From assembly GCA_028284675.1 (NCBI GenBank), contig JANQRI010000041.1, positions 1-64,000 of the forward strand: 64,000 bases of DNA, read 5' to 3'. Below, piece after piece: positions 42,875 through 52,157 of this stretch (position 1 is the stretch's first letter; each line of letters opens with the position of its first letter). This stretch comes from Gammaproteobacteria bacterium (GTDB taxonomy: Bacteria > Pseudomonadota > Gammaproteobacteria > HTCC5015). The position numbers were made by a program, and so were the translations under genes. The notes beneath the pieces were generated by a model. That model was not told where the DNA came from. It searched no databases and saw only the letters and a list, made by a program, of their open reading frames with translations.

Positions 42875-44305
42875 GGCAGATTCACTCAGCGGCGGGACTT
42901 CGGCATGATTATTAAACCATGCGAGTTCCGTCCGTAGTTTAACCACTTCACCGATAATAATCAGCGCAGGGGCGTCAATCTTCCAGGATTCAGCAAGTTC
43001 CGGCAACGTGCCAATGGTGCCGGTCAGCACGCGTTGTTTTGTTTCAGTGCCGTTTTCAATGATAGCCGCGGGCCTGTCGGCAGGCATGCCGTGTAAACGC
43101 AGAAGTTTGCTGATGGAAGGCAGGCTTTTTAAACCCATATAAAACACCACAGTCTGGTTTGCCCGCGTCAGTGATTTCCAGTCGATATCGCCGGCCAGTG
43201 CAAGCTTTCCGTCTTTCAGGTGGCCGGTCACAAACAGGCATGACTGTGCGTAATCACGATGCGTAAGCGGAATTCCTGCATAAGCGGCACAGCCGGTTGC
43301 AGCGGTGATACCGGGTACAACCTGAAAGTTGATACCGGCCGCAGCCAGCTCTTCCAGTTCTTCACCGCCCCGTCCAAATATAAAAGGATCACCACCTTTA
43401 AGGCGACATACACGTTTTCCATCACGGGCCAGTGTCAGTAAAAGGCGATTGATTTCAGCTTGCGGCTTAACATGATGATTTTTGGTTTTGCCGACGTAAA
43501 TTTTCTCAGCATCCCGGCGAATCAGATCCAGTATCCGGTCGGATACCAGCCGGTCATACAGCACAACATCAGCTTGCTGCATGAGTTTCAGGGCCCGGAA
43601 GGTTAACAGGTCCGGATTCCCCGGGCCGGCCCCGACGATATACACTTCACCTTCGGGTTTTTGCAGGCTTGATTCAGCCTGGTTCAGATGTTGGCGCAAT
43701 ATTTCGATACCATCGCTTTCGCTGGCATTCAGGACCCGGTCTGCGCCGCTGCCGTTGAATATGTTTTCCCAAAAATAGCGTCGGGCGGTGACCGATGGAA
43801 TGCGCTTTTTGAGTTCAGCACGAAATTTGCCGGCTATTCTCGCGAGTTTTCCGTATCCGGCCGGAATCAGCCCTTCGATTTTCTCGCGGATCATTCGCGC
43901 CAGTACCGGAGCTTGTCCATCGCTGGAAGTGGCAATAACAATAGGTGAGCGGTCAACGATTGATGGAAAGATAAAAGTACACAGGTCCGGTTGGTCAACC
44001 ACGTTGACCGGAATATTTAAATGCGTTGCATGCTCATATACTTGTTGATTGACCTGAGGGTCATTGGTGGCGGCGACAACCAGGCATTTGCCTGTCAGTA
44101 GATCCGGTGCAAAAGAGCCCGGATGGTGAACAATATTTGAGTTCCGGCTCAACGCTTCTACCGAGGTCGATAATGTGGGTGCGGCGACTGTGACCTGAGC
44201 CCCTGCTTTAAGCAAAAGCTCTATTTTGCGGCATGCAATCGGGCCAGCGCCGATCACGAGGCATTCACGGCCACGGACTTTCAGAAATATCGGTAATGTA
44301 TTCAT
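42872..44305 (-). CDS. cysG: Siroheme synthase (trifunctional)
   Basis: 477 residues. N-terminal dehydrogenase/ferrochelatase CysG-B part (VIGAGPIACRKIELLLKAGA, VNVVDQPDLCTFIFPS) to about 210. The C-terminal SAM-dependent uroporphyrinogen III methyltransferase CysG-A starts at about 220 (VYIVGAGPGNPDLLTFRAL, VCRLKGGDPFIFGRGGEE, PGITAATGCAAYAGIPLTHRDY in parts). Makes siroheme for the sulfite reductase encoded at 47.9-49.6 kb. Lies 15 bases after cysH in the same operon. Confidence 0.97.
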   Translation of the reverse strand: MNTLPIFLKVRGRECLVIGAGPIACRKIELLLKAGAQVTVAAPTLSTSVEALSRNSNIVHHPGSFAPDLLTGKCLVVAATNDPQVNQQVYEHATHLNIPVNVVDQPDLCTFIFPSIVDRSPIVIATSSDGQAPVLARMIREKIEGLIPAGYGKLARIAGKFRAELKKRIPSVTARRYFWENIFNGSGADRVLNASESDGIEILRQHLNQAESSLQKPEGEVYIVGAGPGNPDLLTFRALKLMQQADVVLYDRLVSDRILDLIRRDAEKIYVGKTKNHHVKPQAEINRLLLTLARDGKRVCRLKGGDPFIFGRGGEELEELAAAGINFQVVPGITAATGCAAYAGIPLTHRDYAQSCLFVTGHLKDGKLALAGDIDWKSLTRANQTVVFYMGLKSLPSISKLLRLHGMPADRPAAIIENGTETKQRVLTGTIGTLPELAESWKIDAPALIIIGEVVKLRTELAWFNNHAEVPPLSESA

Positions 44306-44320
44306 GCCGGTAAAGCGTTG

Positions 44321-45028
44321 TTACAGCGCGCTTGTGGTTCCTGTATGCAGGCCGCACTCTTTTGCTTCCGGGTTTTCCCACCACCAGCGGCCGGCACGGA
44401 TATCTTCACCAACCGTAATTGCGCGGGTGCAGGGCGCACAGCCAATGCTGGGATAGTTTTTATCATGCAAGGCATTGTAAGGCACATCATTCGCTTTGAT
44501 ATATGCCCAGACATCTTCCTCTTCCCAGGCGGCGAGAGGGTTTGCTTTGAACAGTCCGAAAGTTTCATCGTACTCCAGTTCGGGCAGTTCGGTACGGGTT
44601 ACCGACTGGCTTCGTCGTCTGCCGGTAATCCATGCATCCTGGCCATTCAGTGCGCGTTTTAAGGGTTCGGTTTTGCGAATCGCGCAGCATTGTTTGCGCA
44701 GATCCACGCTGTGATAAAAACCGTTAATACCGTTTTCGCGGGTATATGTTTCGATTGCAGCGGTATCCGGATAATAGAGAGTGAGCTTAAATTGATAATG
44801 CTCCTCTATTTGTTGCATCAAGGTGTAGGTTTCCGGGGGCAGCCGTCCGGTATCAAGGCTGAAAATACCGATATTCGGGTATTTTTTGCGCAATATATCG
44901 GTCAGCACCATATCCTCTGCGCCAAGGCTGTTTGCGAACACAATATGCTGATGCTCCTTGACCAATTGCTGAATAAGCTTATTGGAAGCATCCAGCTTTT
45001 GGTTGGAATTGTCTCTAATTGCTGCCAT
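44321..45028 (-). CDS. cysH: Adenylylsulfate (APS) reductase, assimilatory
   Basis: 235 residues. Reduces activated sulfate to sulfite with thioredoxin. PP-loop-derived region SLGAEDMVL. The iron-sulfur cysteine pairs Cys114-Cys115 (RKQCCAIRK) and Cys197-x-x-Cys200 (GCAPCTRAI) mark the 4Fe-4S APS-type enzyme rather than the cluster-free PAPS reductase. Catalytic Cys225 in ECGLH. First gene of the cysH-cysG operon, divergent from cysB. Confidence 0.95.
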   Translation of the reverse strand: MAAIRDNSNQKLDASNKLIQQLVKEHQHIVFANSLGAEDMVLTDILRKKYPNIGIFSLDTGRLPPETYTLMQQIEEHYQFKLTLYYPDTAAIETYTRENGINGFYHSVDLRKQCCAIRKTEPLKRALNGQDAWITGRRRSQSVTRTELPELEYDETFGLFKANPLAAWEEEDVWAYIKANDVPYNALHDKNYPSIGCAPCTRAITVGEDIRAGRWWWENPEAKECGLHTGTTSAL

Positions 45029-45205
45029 TTGCGTTAAAAGTGTTGTGTTACTGTTAAAAAGTCCGGAAATGGGGGGTAACGGGTGATGAAAAACTTCATT
45101 ACTCTATACTATTTTCTAATTTCCGAAAAGAATATTTATTTATTTTTTTATTTCGATAAAGAATATATACTTTATTGCTCTCAAGCCAGGACAGCTGATC
45201 AGACG
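45029..45205. promoter_or_regulatory. Divergent cysH/cysB control region
   Basis: 177 AT-rich bases between two divergent starts, with runs such as GAAAAGAATATTTATT and AAAGAATATATACTTTATTG. CysB binds AT-rich half sites of this kind, and a similar AAAGAATAAAAATTC lies upstream of the sulfite reductase gene (around 49650). I cannot place individual CysB sites. Confidence 0.4.
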
Positions 45206-46180
45206 ATGAAATTACAGCAATTAAGGTTTTTATCTGCAATTGCAAAACATAATCTGAATATTTCCGCTGCCGCGGAACATTTGTATACCTCACAGCCTGG
45301 TATCAGTAAACAAGTAAAACTACTGGAAGAAGAGTTGGGGGTCGAGCTGTTTACCCGCAGTGGTAAGCATCTTACCCAGATTACACCGGCCGGCCTTGCG
45401 GTGATTTCAAAAGCGAACCTGATTTTGAAAGAGGTCGCTAATATCAAGCGTCAGGCTGAAGAGTTTCGTGACGAACACAAAGGCACCCTGGACATAGCAA
45501 CCACTCACACGCAGGCGCGTTATATGTTGCCGGCTGTAATCGCTGAATTTCGGCGGCAGTATCCGGATGTGCTTTTGCATTTGCATCAGGGTACACCGCG
45601 GTTGATTTCCGAGATGGCGGTTTCCGGAGAGGTTGAGTTTGCGGTGGCGACCGAAGCGATTGCATCATACGCTGATTTGGTGATGATGCCCTGTTATTGC
45701 TGGAACCGTTGTGTGGTTGTGCCGCCCGGGCATCCGCTGGCTTCTGCAGGGCAGCTGAGTATCAGGGAGCTGGCGGAATATCCTATTGTGACTTATGTTA
45801 AAGGTTTAACAGGTCGTGCAAATATGGATGCCGCATTTGCAGAGGCTGGGCTTAAGCCGAATCTGGTTTTTACCGCGACCGACGCGGATGTTATAAAAAC
45901 ATATGTACGTTTGGGGTTGGGTGTTGGTGTTATTGCACGAATGGCCTATGTGGCGGATCAGGACAGTGACCTGGTTAAAGTTGATGCCGGGCATTTGTTT
46001 GCGCCGAGTATAACGAAGATTGCGTTCCGGCGCGGCACTTATTTGCGCGGCTATATGTATAGATTTATGGAGCTGTTTGCATCTCATCTGGACCGTGACA
46101 GGGTCGATGCTGCTGCATCGTCTGCGAACCAGGATGAGGTGGATAAATTGTTTGATCAGGTTGGGTTGCCTGATTACTAG
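45206..46180 (+). CDS. cysB: LysR-type regulator CysB
   Basis: 324 residues from ATG 45206, exactly the family length. Winged helix at residues 1-60 (MKLQQLRFLSAIAKHNLNIS, AAEHLYTSQPGISKQVKLLE), then the effector domain with TTHTQARYMLP and TDADVIKTYVRLGLGVGVI, typical of CysB/Cbl. Activates sulfate assimilation genes in response to N- or O-acetylserine. Divergent from cysH-cysG. An open frame reaching 45083 lacks the conserved start. The TAG stop lies inside a 15-bp repeat. Confidence 0.95.
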   Translation: MKLQQLRFLSAIAKHNLNISAAAEHLYTSQPGISKQVKLLEEELGVELFTRSGKHLTQITPAGLAVISKANLILKEVANIKRQAEEFRDEHKGTLDIATTHTQARYMLPAVIAEFRRQYPDVLLHLHQGTPRLISEMAVSGEVEFAVATEAIASYADLVMMPCYCWNRCVVVPPGHPLASAGQLSIRELAEYPIVTYVKGLTGRANMDAAFAEAGLKPNLVFTATDADVIKTYVRLGLGVGVIARMAYVADQDSDLVKVDAGHLFAPSITKIAFRRGTYLRGYMYRFMELFASHLDRDRVDAAASSANQDEVDKLFDQVGLPDY

Positions 46181-46191
46181 AGCCTATCTCA
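46177..46191. repeat. 15-bp element end at the cysB stop
   Basis: CTAGAGCCTATCTCA, exact reverse complement of 30391-30405. The TAG stop of cysB is inside it. Similar in plan to the TAGGGCCTGTT end of the 290-bp element. Confidence 0.5.
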
Positions 46192-46224
46192 AACCAAAGT
46201 ATTTATAAATTCACAGAACAAGTG

Positions 46225-46833
46225 TTAATAGTATAGTGGCAATGAATTGTGTGAAGCTTTGATGATGCTGTTTTTTTTGCCGCTAAAATTTATTATTTCT
46301 GCTTTGAAGTCCGCGTTAGAGTATTTTGTTTCAAACGTATCGGCATCCAACGATGTTTTAAGGTGTTGCTTAAGCATGATCGACTTGTTCGGTTCTATCA
46401 TATGTACTTCCAGCGGTTTATGCAGGTATGGACCGCCGGATTGCGGTGGACCGGACTTCATATAAATAAATTCATTATCACCTTCGCCTTTTACTGCAAA
46501 AGACTTTATGGTACCCGGCCGTCTTCCGGCATTGGTGACAAATACATCGACCAGTAATACCTGACGGCCTCTACCCATATCAGAAAAATATGTTCTCTGC
46601 TTATTAATGATTGAAATTTCAATATTGGAGTCGTTTTCCTTTATTGAATCAAGTGCAATACTGGTGAAGACCGTCAACACTGATATAAACGCCACCGCTA
46701 CTGAAAGAAACGAAGAACTGAGCCCCAGATACCGGCGCCAGTTCTGAAAGCTGCCGCAATGACGGCATTTTACGGCGCTACTGCTGATAATTTCTTTACA
46801 TACTCTGCAATGGGTTGTTTCGTTGTTTTGCAT
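46225..46833 (-). CDS. Zinc-ribbon single-pass membrane protein, unknown
   Basis: 202 residues. N-terminal zinc ribbon with Cys9, Cys12, Cys23 and Cys26 (CRVCKE then CRHCGS), one membrane helix at about 37-60 (LGLSSSFLSVAVAFISVLTV) and an extracytoplasmic beta-rich domain to the end (VLLVDVFVTNAGRRPGTI). The domain looks like an immunoglobulin-like fold with N-x-G-x-x-P turns. No named family recognised. Lies between cysB and a CYTH gene, with no coding link to sulfur metabolism. Confidence 0.7.
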   Translation of the reverse strand: MQNNETTHCRVCKEIISSSAVKCRHCGSFQNWRRYLGLSSSFLSVAVAFISVLTVFTSIALDSIKENDSNIEISIINKQRTYFSDMGRGRQVLLVDVFVTNAGRRPGTIKSFAVKGEGDNEFIYMKSGPPQSGGPYLHKPLEVHMIEPNKSIMLKQHLKTSLDADTFETKYSNADFKAEIINFSGKKNSIIKASHNSLPLYY

Positions 46834-46899
46834 GCCCGGTCTCCTGATCAGCGTTTGGCCGCAAATGGGGCGTTTTTTTTGAGTTGTGTGCGGTTTCTT

Positions 46900-47370
46900 T
46901 TAACTCCAGTTTTTGAAAGGAGTTTTTACCAGGTTCACATTATAATAGCGCTTGTCAAAGGTGACTTCATCTCCGAGCCAGTCAGGGCGTGCAAATATTT
47001 CGTTTTCAGCTTCAAGTTCGATTTCTGCGATGATCAGCCCTTTGTTTTCCCCTTCGAACACATCAATTTCCCAGATATGACCCTTATATTTTAGTTCATA
47101 CCGGGTTTTTTCTATTGGTGGTTTTTCACAAAGTGTGTCGATAATCTCCCGGGCTTCGTGAGCTGGAATGGGATATTCATATTCGGCTCTGATCGCCCCG
47201 GTATTTTTGCCTTTAATTGATAAAAAGGCCTTCTTATTATTGGTGACTCTGATGCGTACCGAAGTATGGCTGGAAGAGGGCAGGTATGCCTGAATAACTT
47301 CTATTCCGTCGCTGAGCTCATTGAGTATATTTTTATCAACTAAGAATTTACGCTCGATCTCTATGCCCAT
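46900..47370 (-). CDS. CYTH-domain phosphatase
   Basis: 156 residues. The ExExK signature is at the N terminus (Glu4, Glu6, Lys8 in EIERKF), followed by the tunnel strands VRIRVTNNKKAFLSIKGK, RYELKYKG and IIAEIELEAE with alternating charged residues. The CYTH fold binds triphosphates and a divalent metal; members are inorganic triphosphatases, thiamine triphosphatases or class IV adenylate cyclases. Small size and no CHAD domain fit a bacterial triphosphatase. 44 bases downstream of the DUF934 gene, probably same transcript. Confidence 0.9.
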   Translation of the reverse strand: MGIEIERKFLVDKNILNELSDGIEVIQAYLPSSSHTSVRIRVTNNKKAFLSIKGKNTGAIRAEYEYPIPAHEAREIIDTLCEKPPIEKTRYELKYKGHIWEIDVFEGENKGLIIAEIELEAENEIFARPDWLGDEVTFDKRYYNVNLVKTPFKNWS

Positions 47371-47414
47371 GGTGCGGTCCAGAGGTTTTTTATTCTGAAC
47401 AGCGTTATGCTGGT

Positions 47415-47909
47415 TTAGCCGGATATCGTTGCCGCATCATCGGCTGCCGGCTGATACCGTACGCTGAAGTCCTTGAATGCAGCAAGTGCGTTTTCCATGT
47501 TATTGCCATGTTCGAGATCAAATGCATCAAAACCGCAACGTTCCATATAGAACAGCTGGTCACGCAGCACATTCCCGATTGCACGGATTTCTTTTTTAAA
47601 GCCATGGCGTTCTCTTAGCAGTCTGGCATATGAATAGCCGCGCCCGTCCTTAAATGCTGTAAACAGAATAGCTATCAGGTCAAAGTTGCCAAGCTCATCT
47701 TTGATATCATCAATGGAAACACCATTGCCAATACAAACCCCCAGCTTTCCGTTACGATTCAGCAGCTTTTCGCGTTCATTTTGCCACTGATCGAAGGACA
47801 CAATAATATCAAGGTCTTCGTCCGACGGGATGGCCTGTTCTTCTTCACCGCCGGTGTACAACCAATGGTCTTCGATGATTTGACGGTCTTTAATGATATG
47901 TTTGGTCAT
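47415..47909 (-). CDS. DUF934 protein, sulfite reductase partner
   Basis: 164 residues from the ATG at 47909, chosen for the AGAGGCAGG ribosome site and the typical start MTKHIIKDRQII. Family hallmarks: FDLIAILFTAFKDGRGYSYARLLRER and RAIGNVLRDQLFYMERCGFDAF. DUF934 genes regularly follow NirA/CysI-type sulfite reductases in proteobacteria; the role is unproven, possibly an assembly or electron-transfer helper. Begins 22 bases after the reductase stop. Confidence 0.88.
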   Translation of the reverse strand: MTKHIIKDRQIIEDHWLYTGGEEEQAIPSDEDLDIIVSFDQWQNEREKLLNRNGKLGVCIGNGVSIDDIKDELGNFDLIAILFTAFKDGRGYSYARLLRERHGFKKEIRAIGNVLRDQLFYMERCGFDAFDLEHGNNMENALAAFKDFSVRYQPAADDAATISG

Positions 47910-47931
47910 CTTTAATGCCTGCCTCTGGTGC

Positions 47932-49584
47932 TTATGCATACACAGCTTCTTTGAATGGCTGCATGCCTATGCGCCGGTAAGTGTCGATAAAACGCTCATC
48001 GCCTTCACGTTTGTCGGTGTATACATCAATAATTTTTTCCAGAGTGTTGGCAACGTCTTCTTTTGCAACTGCAGGGCCAATAATTTTTGCCAGTGATGCA
48101 TCTTCTGCAGCCGAGCCACCAAGTTGGAACTGATAAAACTCTTCGCCTTTTTTGTCGACGCCGAGTATGCCGATATGACCCACATGATGATGGCCACAGG
48201 CATTGATGCAACCGGACATTTTGAGTTTGATTTCCCCCAAGTCATACAGATAATCGAGATTATCAAATTTCTCGTTGATTTGTTTTGCAATGCCGATTGA
48301 GCCGGCATTGGCCAGGCTACAGAAATCCAGGCCCGGGCAGCAAATCATATCGTTCAGTGTACCGATATTGGCAGTTGCCAGGCCCAGTTTGCCCAAAGCC
48401 TGATAGAGTGCATGAAGATCGCCTTGTTTTACATCGGCAAGAATCAGGTTTTGGTCATGGGTGACACGAATCTGGCTAAAACTATACTGGTCGGCAAGAT
48501 CAGCAACTGCTTCCATCTGTTCGTCGGTCATATCGCCGGGTGCGATACCCGGAGCTTTCAGGCTGATGTAAACACTACGGTATCCGGCGATTTTATGCTC
48601 TACAGTGTTATGTTTTGTCCAGGCGGCAAAATTTTTATCTGCCTGGATCTGCGTACTAAAGCTTGAATCGTCGGCGGCATTTTTGTCATAAGCATGTGGC
48701 GTAAAAAATTCACGAAAATGCTGTAGCTGGTTCTCGTCAAGCTGTAATGCGCTATCCCGAATATGCTCCCATTCGGCATCGACCATCTCACGGAATTTTT
48801 CGATGCCCAGTGCATTGACCAGAATTTTTATGCGGGCTTTGTAAATATTGTCGCGCCGGCCATGCTGGTTATAAACGCGCAGAATCGCTTCCAGATAGGA
48901 GAGCAGGTGTTTTTTCGGTAGGAATTCACGAACTGTCTGCGCAATGTAAGGGGTACGGCCCAGTCCGCCGCCAGCGAGAATTTTGAAGCCGATTTCGCCT
49001 TGTGGGTTTTTAACCAGATAAATGCCGATATCATGTACCAGGGTGGCGGCCCGGTCGTTTTTTTCAGCGCCGCTGACCGCGATTTTGAATTTCCGCGGTA
49101 GATATGAAAATTCGGGGTGGAAGCTTGACCACTGGCGAATAATTTCACAGTAGGGCCGGGGGTCTTCGAGCTCATCGGGGTTTACGCCGGCAAGATGGTC
49201 AGAGGTAGTATTACGTATGCAGTTGCCGCTGGTCTGAATCGCATGCATTTCCACTTTGGCAAGATGGGCCAGAATATCCGGTACATCTTCCAGCTTAGGC
49301 CAGTTGAGCTGAAGGTTTTGGCGCGTAGAGAAATGGCCATAGCTTTTGTCGTATTTGCGGGTTATAAAGCCCAGCATCCGGAGTTGCTCGGAAGACAGCA
49401 GTCCATAAGGAATAGCAATACGCAGCATAGGCGCGTGACGCTGGATATACAGGCCGTTCATCAGGCGGAGCGCACGAAACTCGGCTTCTCCTAATTCACC
49501 TGCGAGAAAGCGACGGGTTTGATCACGGAACTGCTCAACCCGTTCATCAACGATCTTTTGATCAATTTCGTTATATTGGTACAT
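47932..49584 (-). CDS. cysI: Sulfite reductase hemoprotein (siroheme/4Fe-4S)
   Basis: 550 residues. Reduces sulfite to sulfide with six electrons. The cluster/siroheme ligands are Cys416 and Cys422 (CPGLDFC) and Cys459 and Cys463 (CINAC), spaced as in the family. The N-terminal half has YGHFSTRQNLQLNWP and the arginine/lysine sulfite site region TSGNCIRNTT. Because no cysJ flavoprotein is nearby and DUF934 follows, it may take electrons from ferredoxin or another partner. Nitrite reductases share the fold; the location in a cys locus favours sulfite. Confidence 0.93.
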   Translation of the reverse strand: MYQYNEIDQKIVDERVEQFRDQTRRFLAGELGEAEFRALRLMNGLYIQRHAPMLRIAIPYGLLSSEQLRMLGFITRKYDKSYGHFSTRQNLQLNWPKLEDVPDILAHLAKVEMHAIQTSGNCIRNTTSDHLAGVNPDELEDPRPYCEIIRQWSSFHPEFSYLPRKFKIAVSGAEKNDRAATLVHDIGIYLVKNPQGEIGFKILAGGGLGRTPYIAQTVREFLPKKHLLSYLEAILRVYNQHGRRDNIYKARIKILVNALGIEKFREMVDAEWEHIRDSALQLDENQLQHFREFFTPHAYDKNAADDSSFSTQIQADKNFAAWTKHNTVEHKIAGYRSVYISLKAPGIAPGDMTDEQMEAVADLADQYSFSQIRVTHDQNLILADVKQGDLHALYQALGKLGLATANIGTLNDMICCPGLDFCSLANAGSIGIAKQINEKFDNLDYLYDLGEIKLKMSGCINACGHHHVGHIGILGVDKKGEEFYQFQLGGSAAEDASLAKIIGPAVAKEDVANTLEKIIDVYTDKREGDERFIDTYRRIGMQPFKEAVYA

Positions 49585-49712
49585 GTTTGGTCGCGATTCA
49601 GCTCGAATTTTTGAGGGGCATCACTATAGCAATGTCTCTTTAAAACCAAAAAGAATAAAAATTCATTAAGTTATTTGATTTAAGCATATATCCTGTTAAA
49701 TCGGTAGGGGGG

Positions 49713-50444
49713 TTAAAATGAATATACCAGTGTTACTGCAGTGGTGCGGTCGGTACTTTCATTACCCGCCGGTGGGTCTGAGTTGTGTTTCACGGTATAC
49801 GTGAATTTCAGGGCCAGGGTTTTATTCATTGCGACTTTAATGCCGGTCACTGATTCGGAGCTGGTATTTTCCTCGCCGGACTCTACCAGCAGATCCTGGG
49901 TAAAGCTGGTGCTTTCAGTCAGTAAGGTATCGAAATGCCCGGCCAGCCTGCCGATAGTTTCGTCTTCTGTCAGGCCGGTCGCGTCAATTTTGTTTTCACG
50001 ATAACCTGCACCGACTTCCAGATCGAGATGAGTATTTTCCCGCTTGATAATATGCCAACCGATACCTGCGGTGATTGAGGCCTGATACTCAAAACCGCTA
50101 AAGCGATCGTCATCGTAGCGGAATGCACCAAATGCATAAGTGCGTTCCCCAAATTTATAGTCGCTTTTTTCGGTCAGCAGATAACGTTCGGCGGTAGTGC
50201 TATTATTCTCGGTGGTTTTTCTCGCATCAATTCCAAAACTATGCTTCCATTTGGATGTTTTGTACGCTGCCTTCAGGTTGCCGTTCAGGCTTTCGTTGTC
50301 TGTATTGCCGCTGTTGATAATCAGACCCAGCCCACCTTCGCCACTGAGCTTCTTAGGTGGTGCTGCTTCCGCAGCCGGCTCGTCCTGTGCGTACACAGAA
50401 AGTGAAAATAACACTGTCAAAAATAGTGCAATAATGCGATACAT
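49713..50444 (-). CDS. DUF481 outer-membrane protein (YdiY-like)
   Basis: 243 residues. Signal peptide to about 20 (IIALFLTVLFSLSVYAQ). The mature protein is a small beta barrel with the DUF481 pattern: GEGGLGLIINSGNTDNESLNG, FGIDARKTTENN, ITAGIGWHIIKRENTHLDLEVGAGY (in parts) and a C-terminal VTLVYSF strand with final Phe. E. coli YdiY is described as salt-induced. Single gene; divergent neighbour is dinB. Confidence 0.9.
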   Translation of the reverse strand: MYRIIALFLTVLFSLSVYAQDEPAAEAAPPKKLSGEGGLGLIINSGNTDNESLNGNLKAAYKTSKWKHSFGIDARKTTENNSTTAERYLLTEKSDYKFGERTYAFGAFRYDDDRFSGFEYQASITAGIGWHIIKRENTHLDLEVGAGYRENKIDATGLTEDETIGRLAGHFDTLLTESTSFTQDLLVESGEENTSSESVTGIKVAMNKTLALKFTYTVKHNSDPPAGNESTDRTTAVTLVYSF

Positions 50445-50582
50445 AAGCTGCTCACCAGTTGTTTGAGTGGGATAAATTCGCCGCGCATAATAACAGTCTG
50501 TTTTTGTGATCGCTATCGGAAAATCATAAAATGTGCTGTCTTTTAAGTTGCGGTAATTTTCATAATATATGCAGCGTTATAC

Positions 50583-51659
50583 ATGCCCTTGACCCGTAAA
50601 ATTATTCATATTGATATGGATGCTTTTTATGCATCGGTTGAGCAACGCGATTTTTCTGAATACCGTGGAAAGCCGGTTATTGTCGGTGGCCAGCCAAACA
50701 GCCGTGGTGTTGTCGCCGCCTGCAGTTATGAGGCGCGACGTTTTGGTATCCATTCTGCAATGCCCTCTGCGACGGCTTATCGTGCATGCCCACAGGCCAT
50801 ATTTGTGAAACCAAGGTTTGAAGTTTACCGGCAGGTATCGGCTGAGATCCAGGCAATATTTCGTCAATTCACTTCGATGGTTGAGCCATTATCGCTGGAT
50901 GAGGCTTATTTGGATGTGAGTGAATGCCGGTTGCATTCGGGGTCAGCAACTTTGATCGCAAAACAGCTGAAATCGGATATTAAGCATATGACCGGGTTAA
51001 TCGCATCGGCCGGTGTTTCTTATAATAAATTTCTGGCCAAAGTAGCATCGGATATGGATAAGCCTGATGGTTTGTATGTGATAAAGCCGGAACAGGGTGA
51101 AGAATTTGTTTCACAATTGCCGATAAGAAAGTTTTTTGGGATCGGCCGCGCAACCGAAACCAAGATGCATAGCCTGGGAATTTATACCGGTACTGATTTG
51201 AAAACCTGGTCGCGTGAGGCTTTATTGGCGCGGTTTGGTAAGGTGGGTAACTTCTATTATTCAATAGCGCGGGGGATAGATAAACGTGAAGTTAACAGCC
51301 AGAGGGTGCGTAAATCAATCAGTGCTGAAACTACATTCACCGAAGATCTGAGTGATGTTACCGAAATGCTTAATCAGATAAAACACCTCGCTGAAAAGGT
51401 GGGTAACACCCTTGCCGATAAACATTTGTGGGCAAAAACACTGATTATTAAAGTCAAGTTTGATGATTTCAGCCAGGTTACCCGCAGTAAGACTCTGGAG
51501 TGTCCATTTCAGTCGCCGGCTTTGTTGGAAGATGATATTAAAACGTTGTTGGAAAGCACCGAAGCGGGTGTCCGCAAAGTAAGGTTGTTAGGTGCCGGTG
51601 TTTCGGGTTTGCTGCATGAGGATTGCATGGAAAGCAGCACTCAGATCGCATTGCTTTAA
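50583..51659 (+). CDS. dinB: DNA polymerase IV (Y family)
   Basis: 358 residues. Error-prone translesion polymerase. Catalytic acids Asp11 (IIHIDMDAFYASVEQRD) and Asp106-Glu107 (SLDEAYLDV) are present; palm, fingers, thumb (GVSYNKFLAKVASDMDKP, FFGIGRATETKM) and the little-finger domain (KSISAETTFTEDL) are complete. The usual C-terminal beta-clamp motif is weak. No LexA box is evident upstream. Confidence 0.96.
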   Translation: MPLTRKIIHIDMDAFYASVEQRDFSEYRGKPVIVGGQPNSRGVVAACSYEARRFGIHSAMPSATAYRACPQAIFVKPRFEVYRQVSAEIQAIFRQFTSMVEPLSLDEAYLDVSECRLHSGSATLIAKQLKSDIKHMTGLIASAGVSYNKFLAKVASDMDKPDGLYVIKPEQGEEFVSQLPIRKFFGIGRATETKMHSLGIYTGTDLKTWSREALLARFGKVGNFYYSIARGIDKREVNSQRVRKSISAETTFTEDLSDVTEMLNQIKHLAEKVGNTLADKHLWAKTLIIKVKFDDFSQVTRSKTLECPFQSPALLEDDIKTLLESTEAGVRKVRLLGAGVSGLLHEDCMESSTQIALL

Positions 51660-51710
51660 GATACCGAGTATCATCCGGTATAGTTTAAGTTTTGTAGGCA
51701 GGTTCTGAGC

Positions 51711-52157
51711 ATGGATGAAGACCGTTACGCCAAAATAGCCGAATATTTTATTCAGCGAATTCCGCATGTTAAAGATATGGGAATGCAAATCAGTCGGCTG
51801 GATACCGGTTTGGCGGTTGTGTGTGTGTCGCAGCAGTCTTTTATGCTGGGTAATACCAGGCATAATTTGATTAATGGCGGTGTGATCTCCAGCCTTGTTG
51901 ATACTGCTTGTGGCATGGCGGTTTGTACACTGATTAATGAGTCGGAACGTATTGCGACACTGGATCTGCGTATTGATAATCTGCGCCCGGCAGTTGGTGA
52001 TTTACCGCTGGTGGCTGAAGCCGAATGTTACCATATGACGCCTCAGATAGCGTTTGTTAAAGCGGTTGCGTATCAGGATAACCGTGAACGCCTGATCGCA
52101 AACAGCATGTCGACATTTATCCGAAAAAAAACCGGGTCCGGATCGACTCCAGCATGA
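51711..52157 (+). CDS. Hotdog-fold thioesterase, PaaI-like (1)
   Basis: 148 residues with a single hotdog domain: NLINGGVISSLVDTACGMAVCTLI is the central helix region where the usual HGG is replaced by NGG, followed by ATLDLRIDNLRPAVGD and a final strand. Predicted acyl-CoA thioesterase. Overlaps the next hotdog gene by 4 bases (ATGA), so the products are coupled and may form a hetero-oligomer. Confidence 0.88.
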   Translation: MDEDRYAKIAEYFIQRIPHVKDMGMQISRLDTGLAVVCVSQQSFMLGNTRHNLINGGVISSLVDTACGMAVCTLINESERIATLDLRIDNLRPAVGDLPLVAEAECYHMTPQIAFVKAVAYQDNRERLIANSMSTFIRKKTGSGSTPA

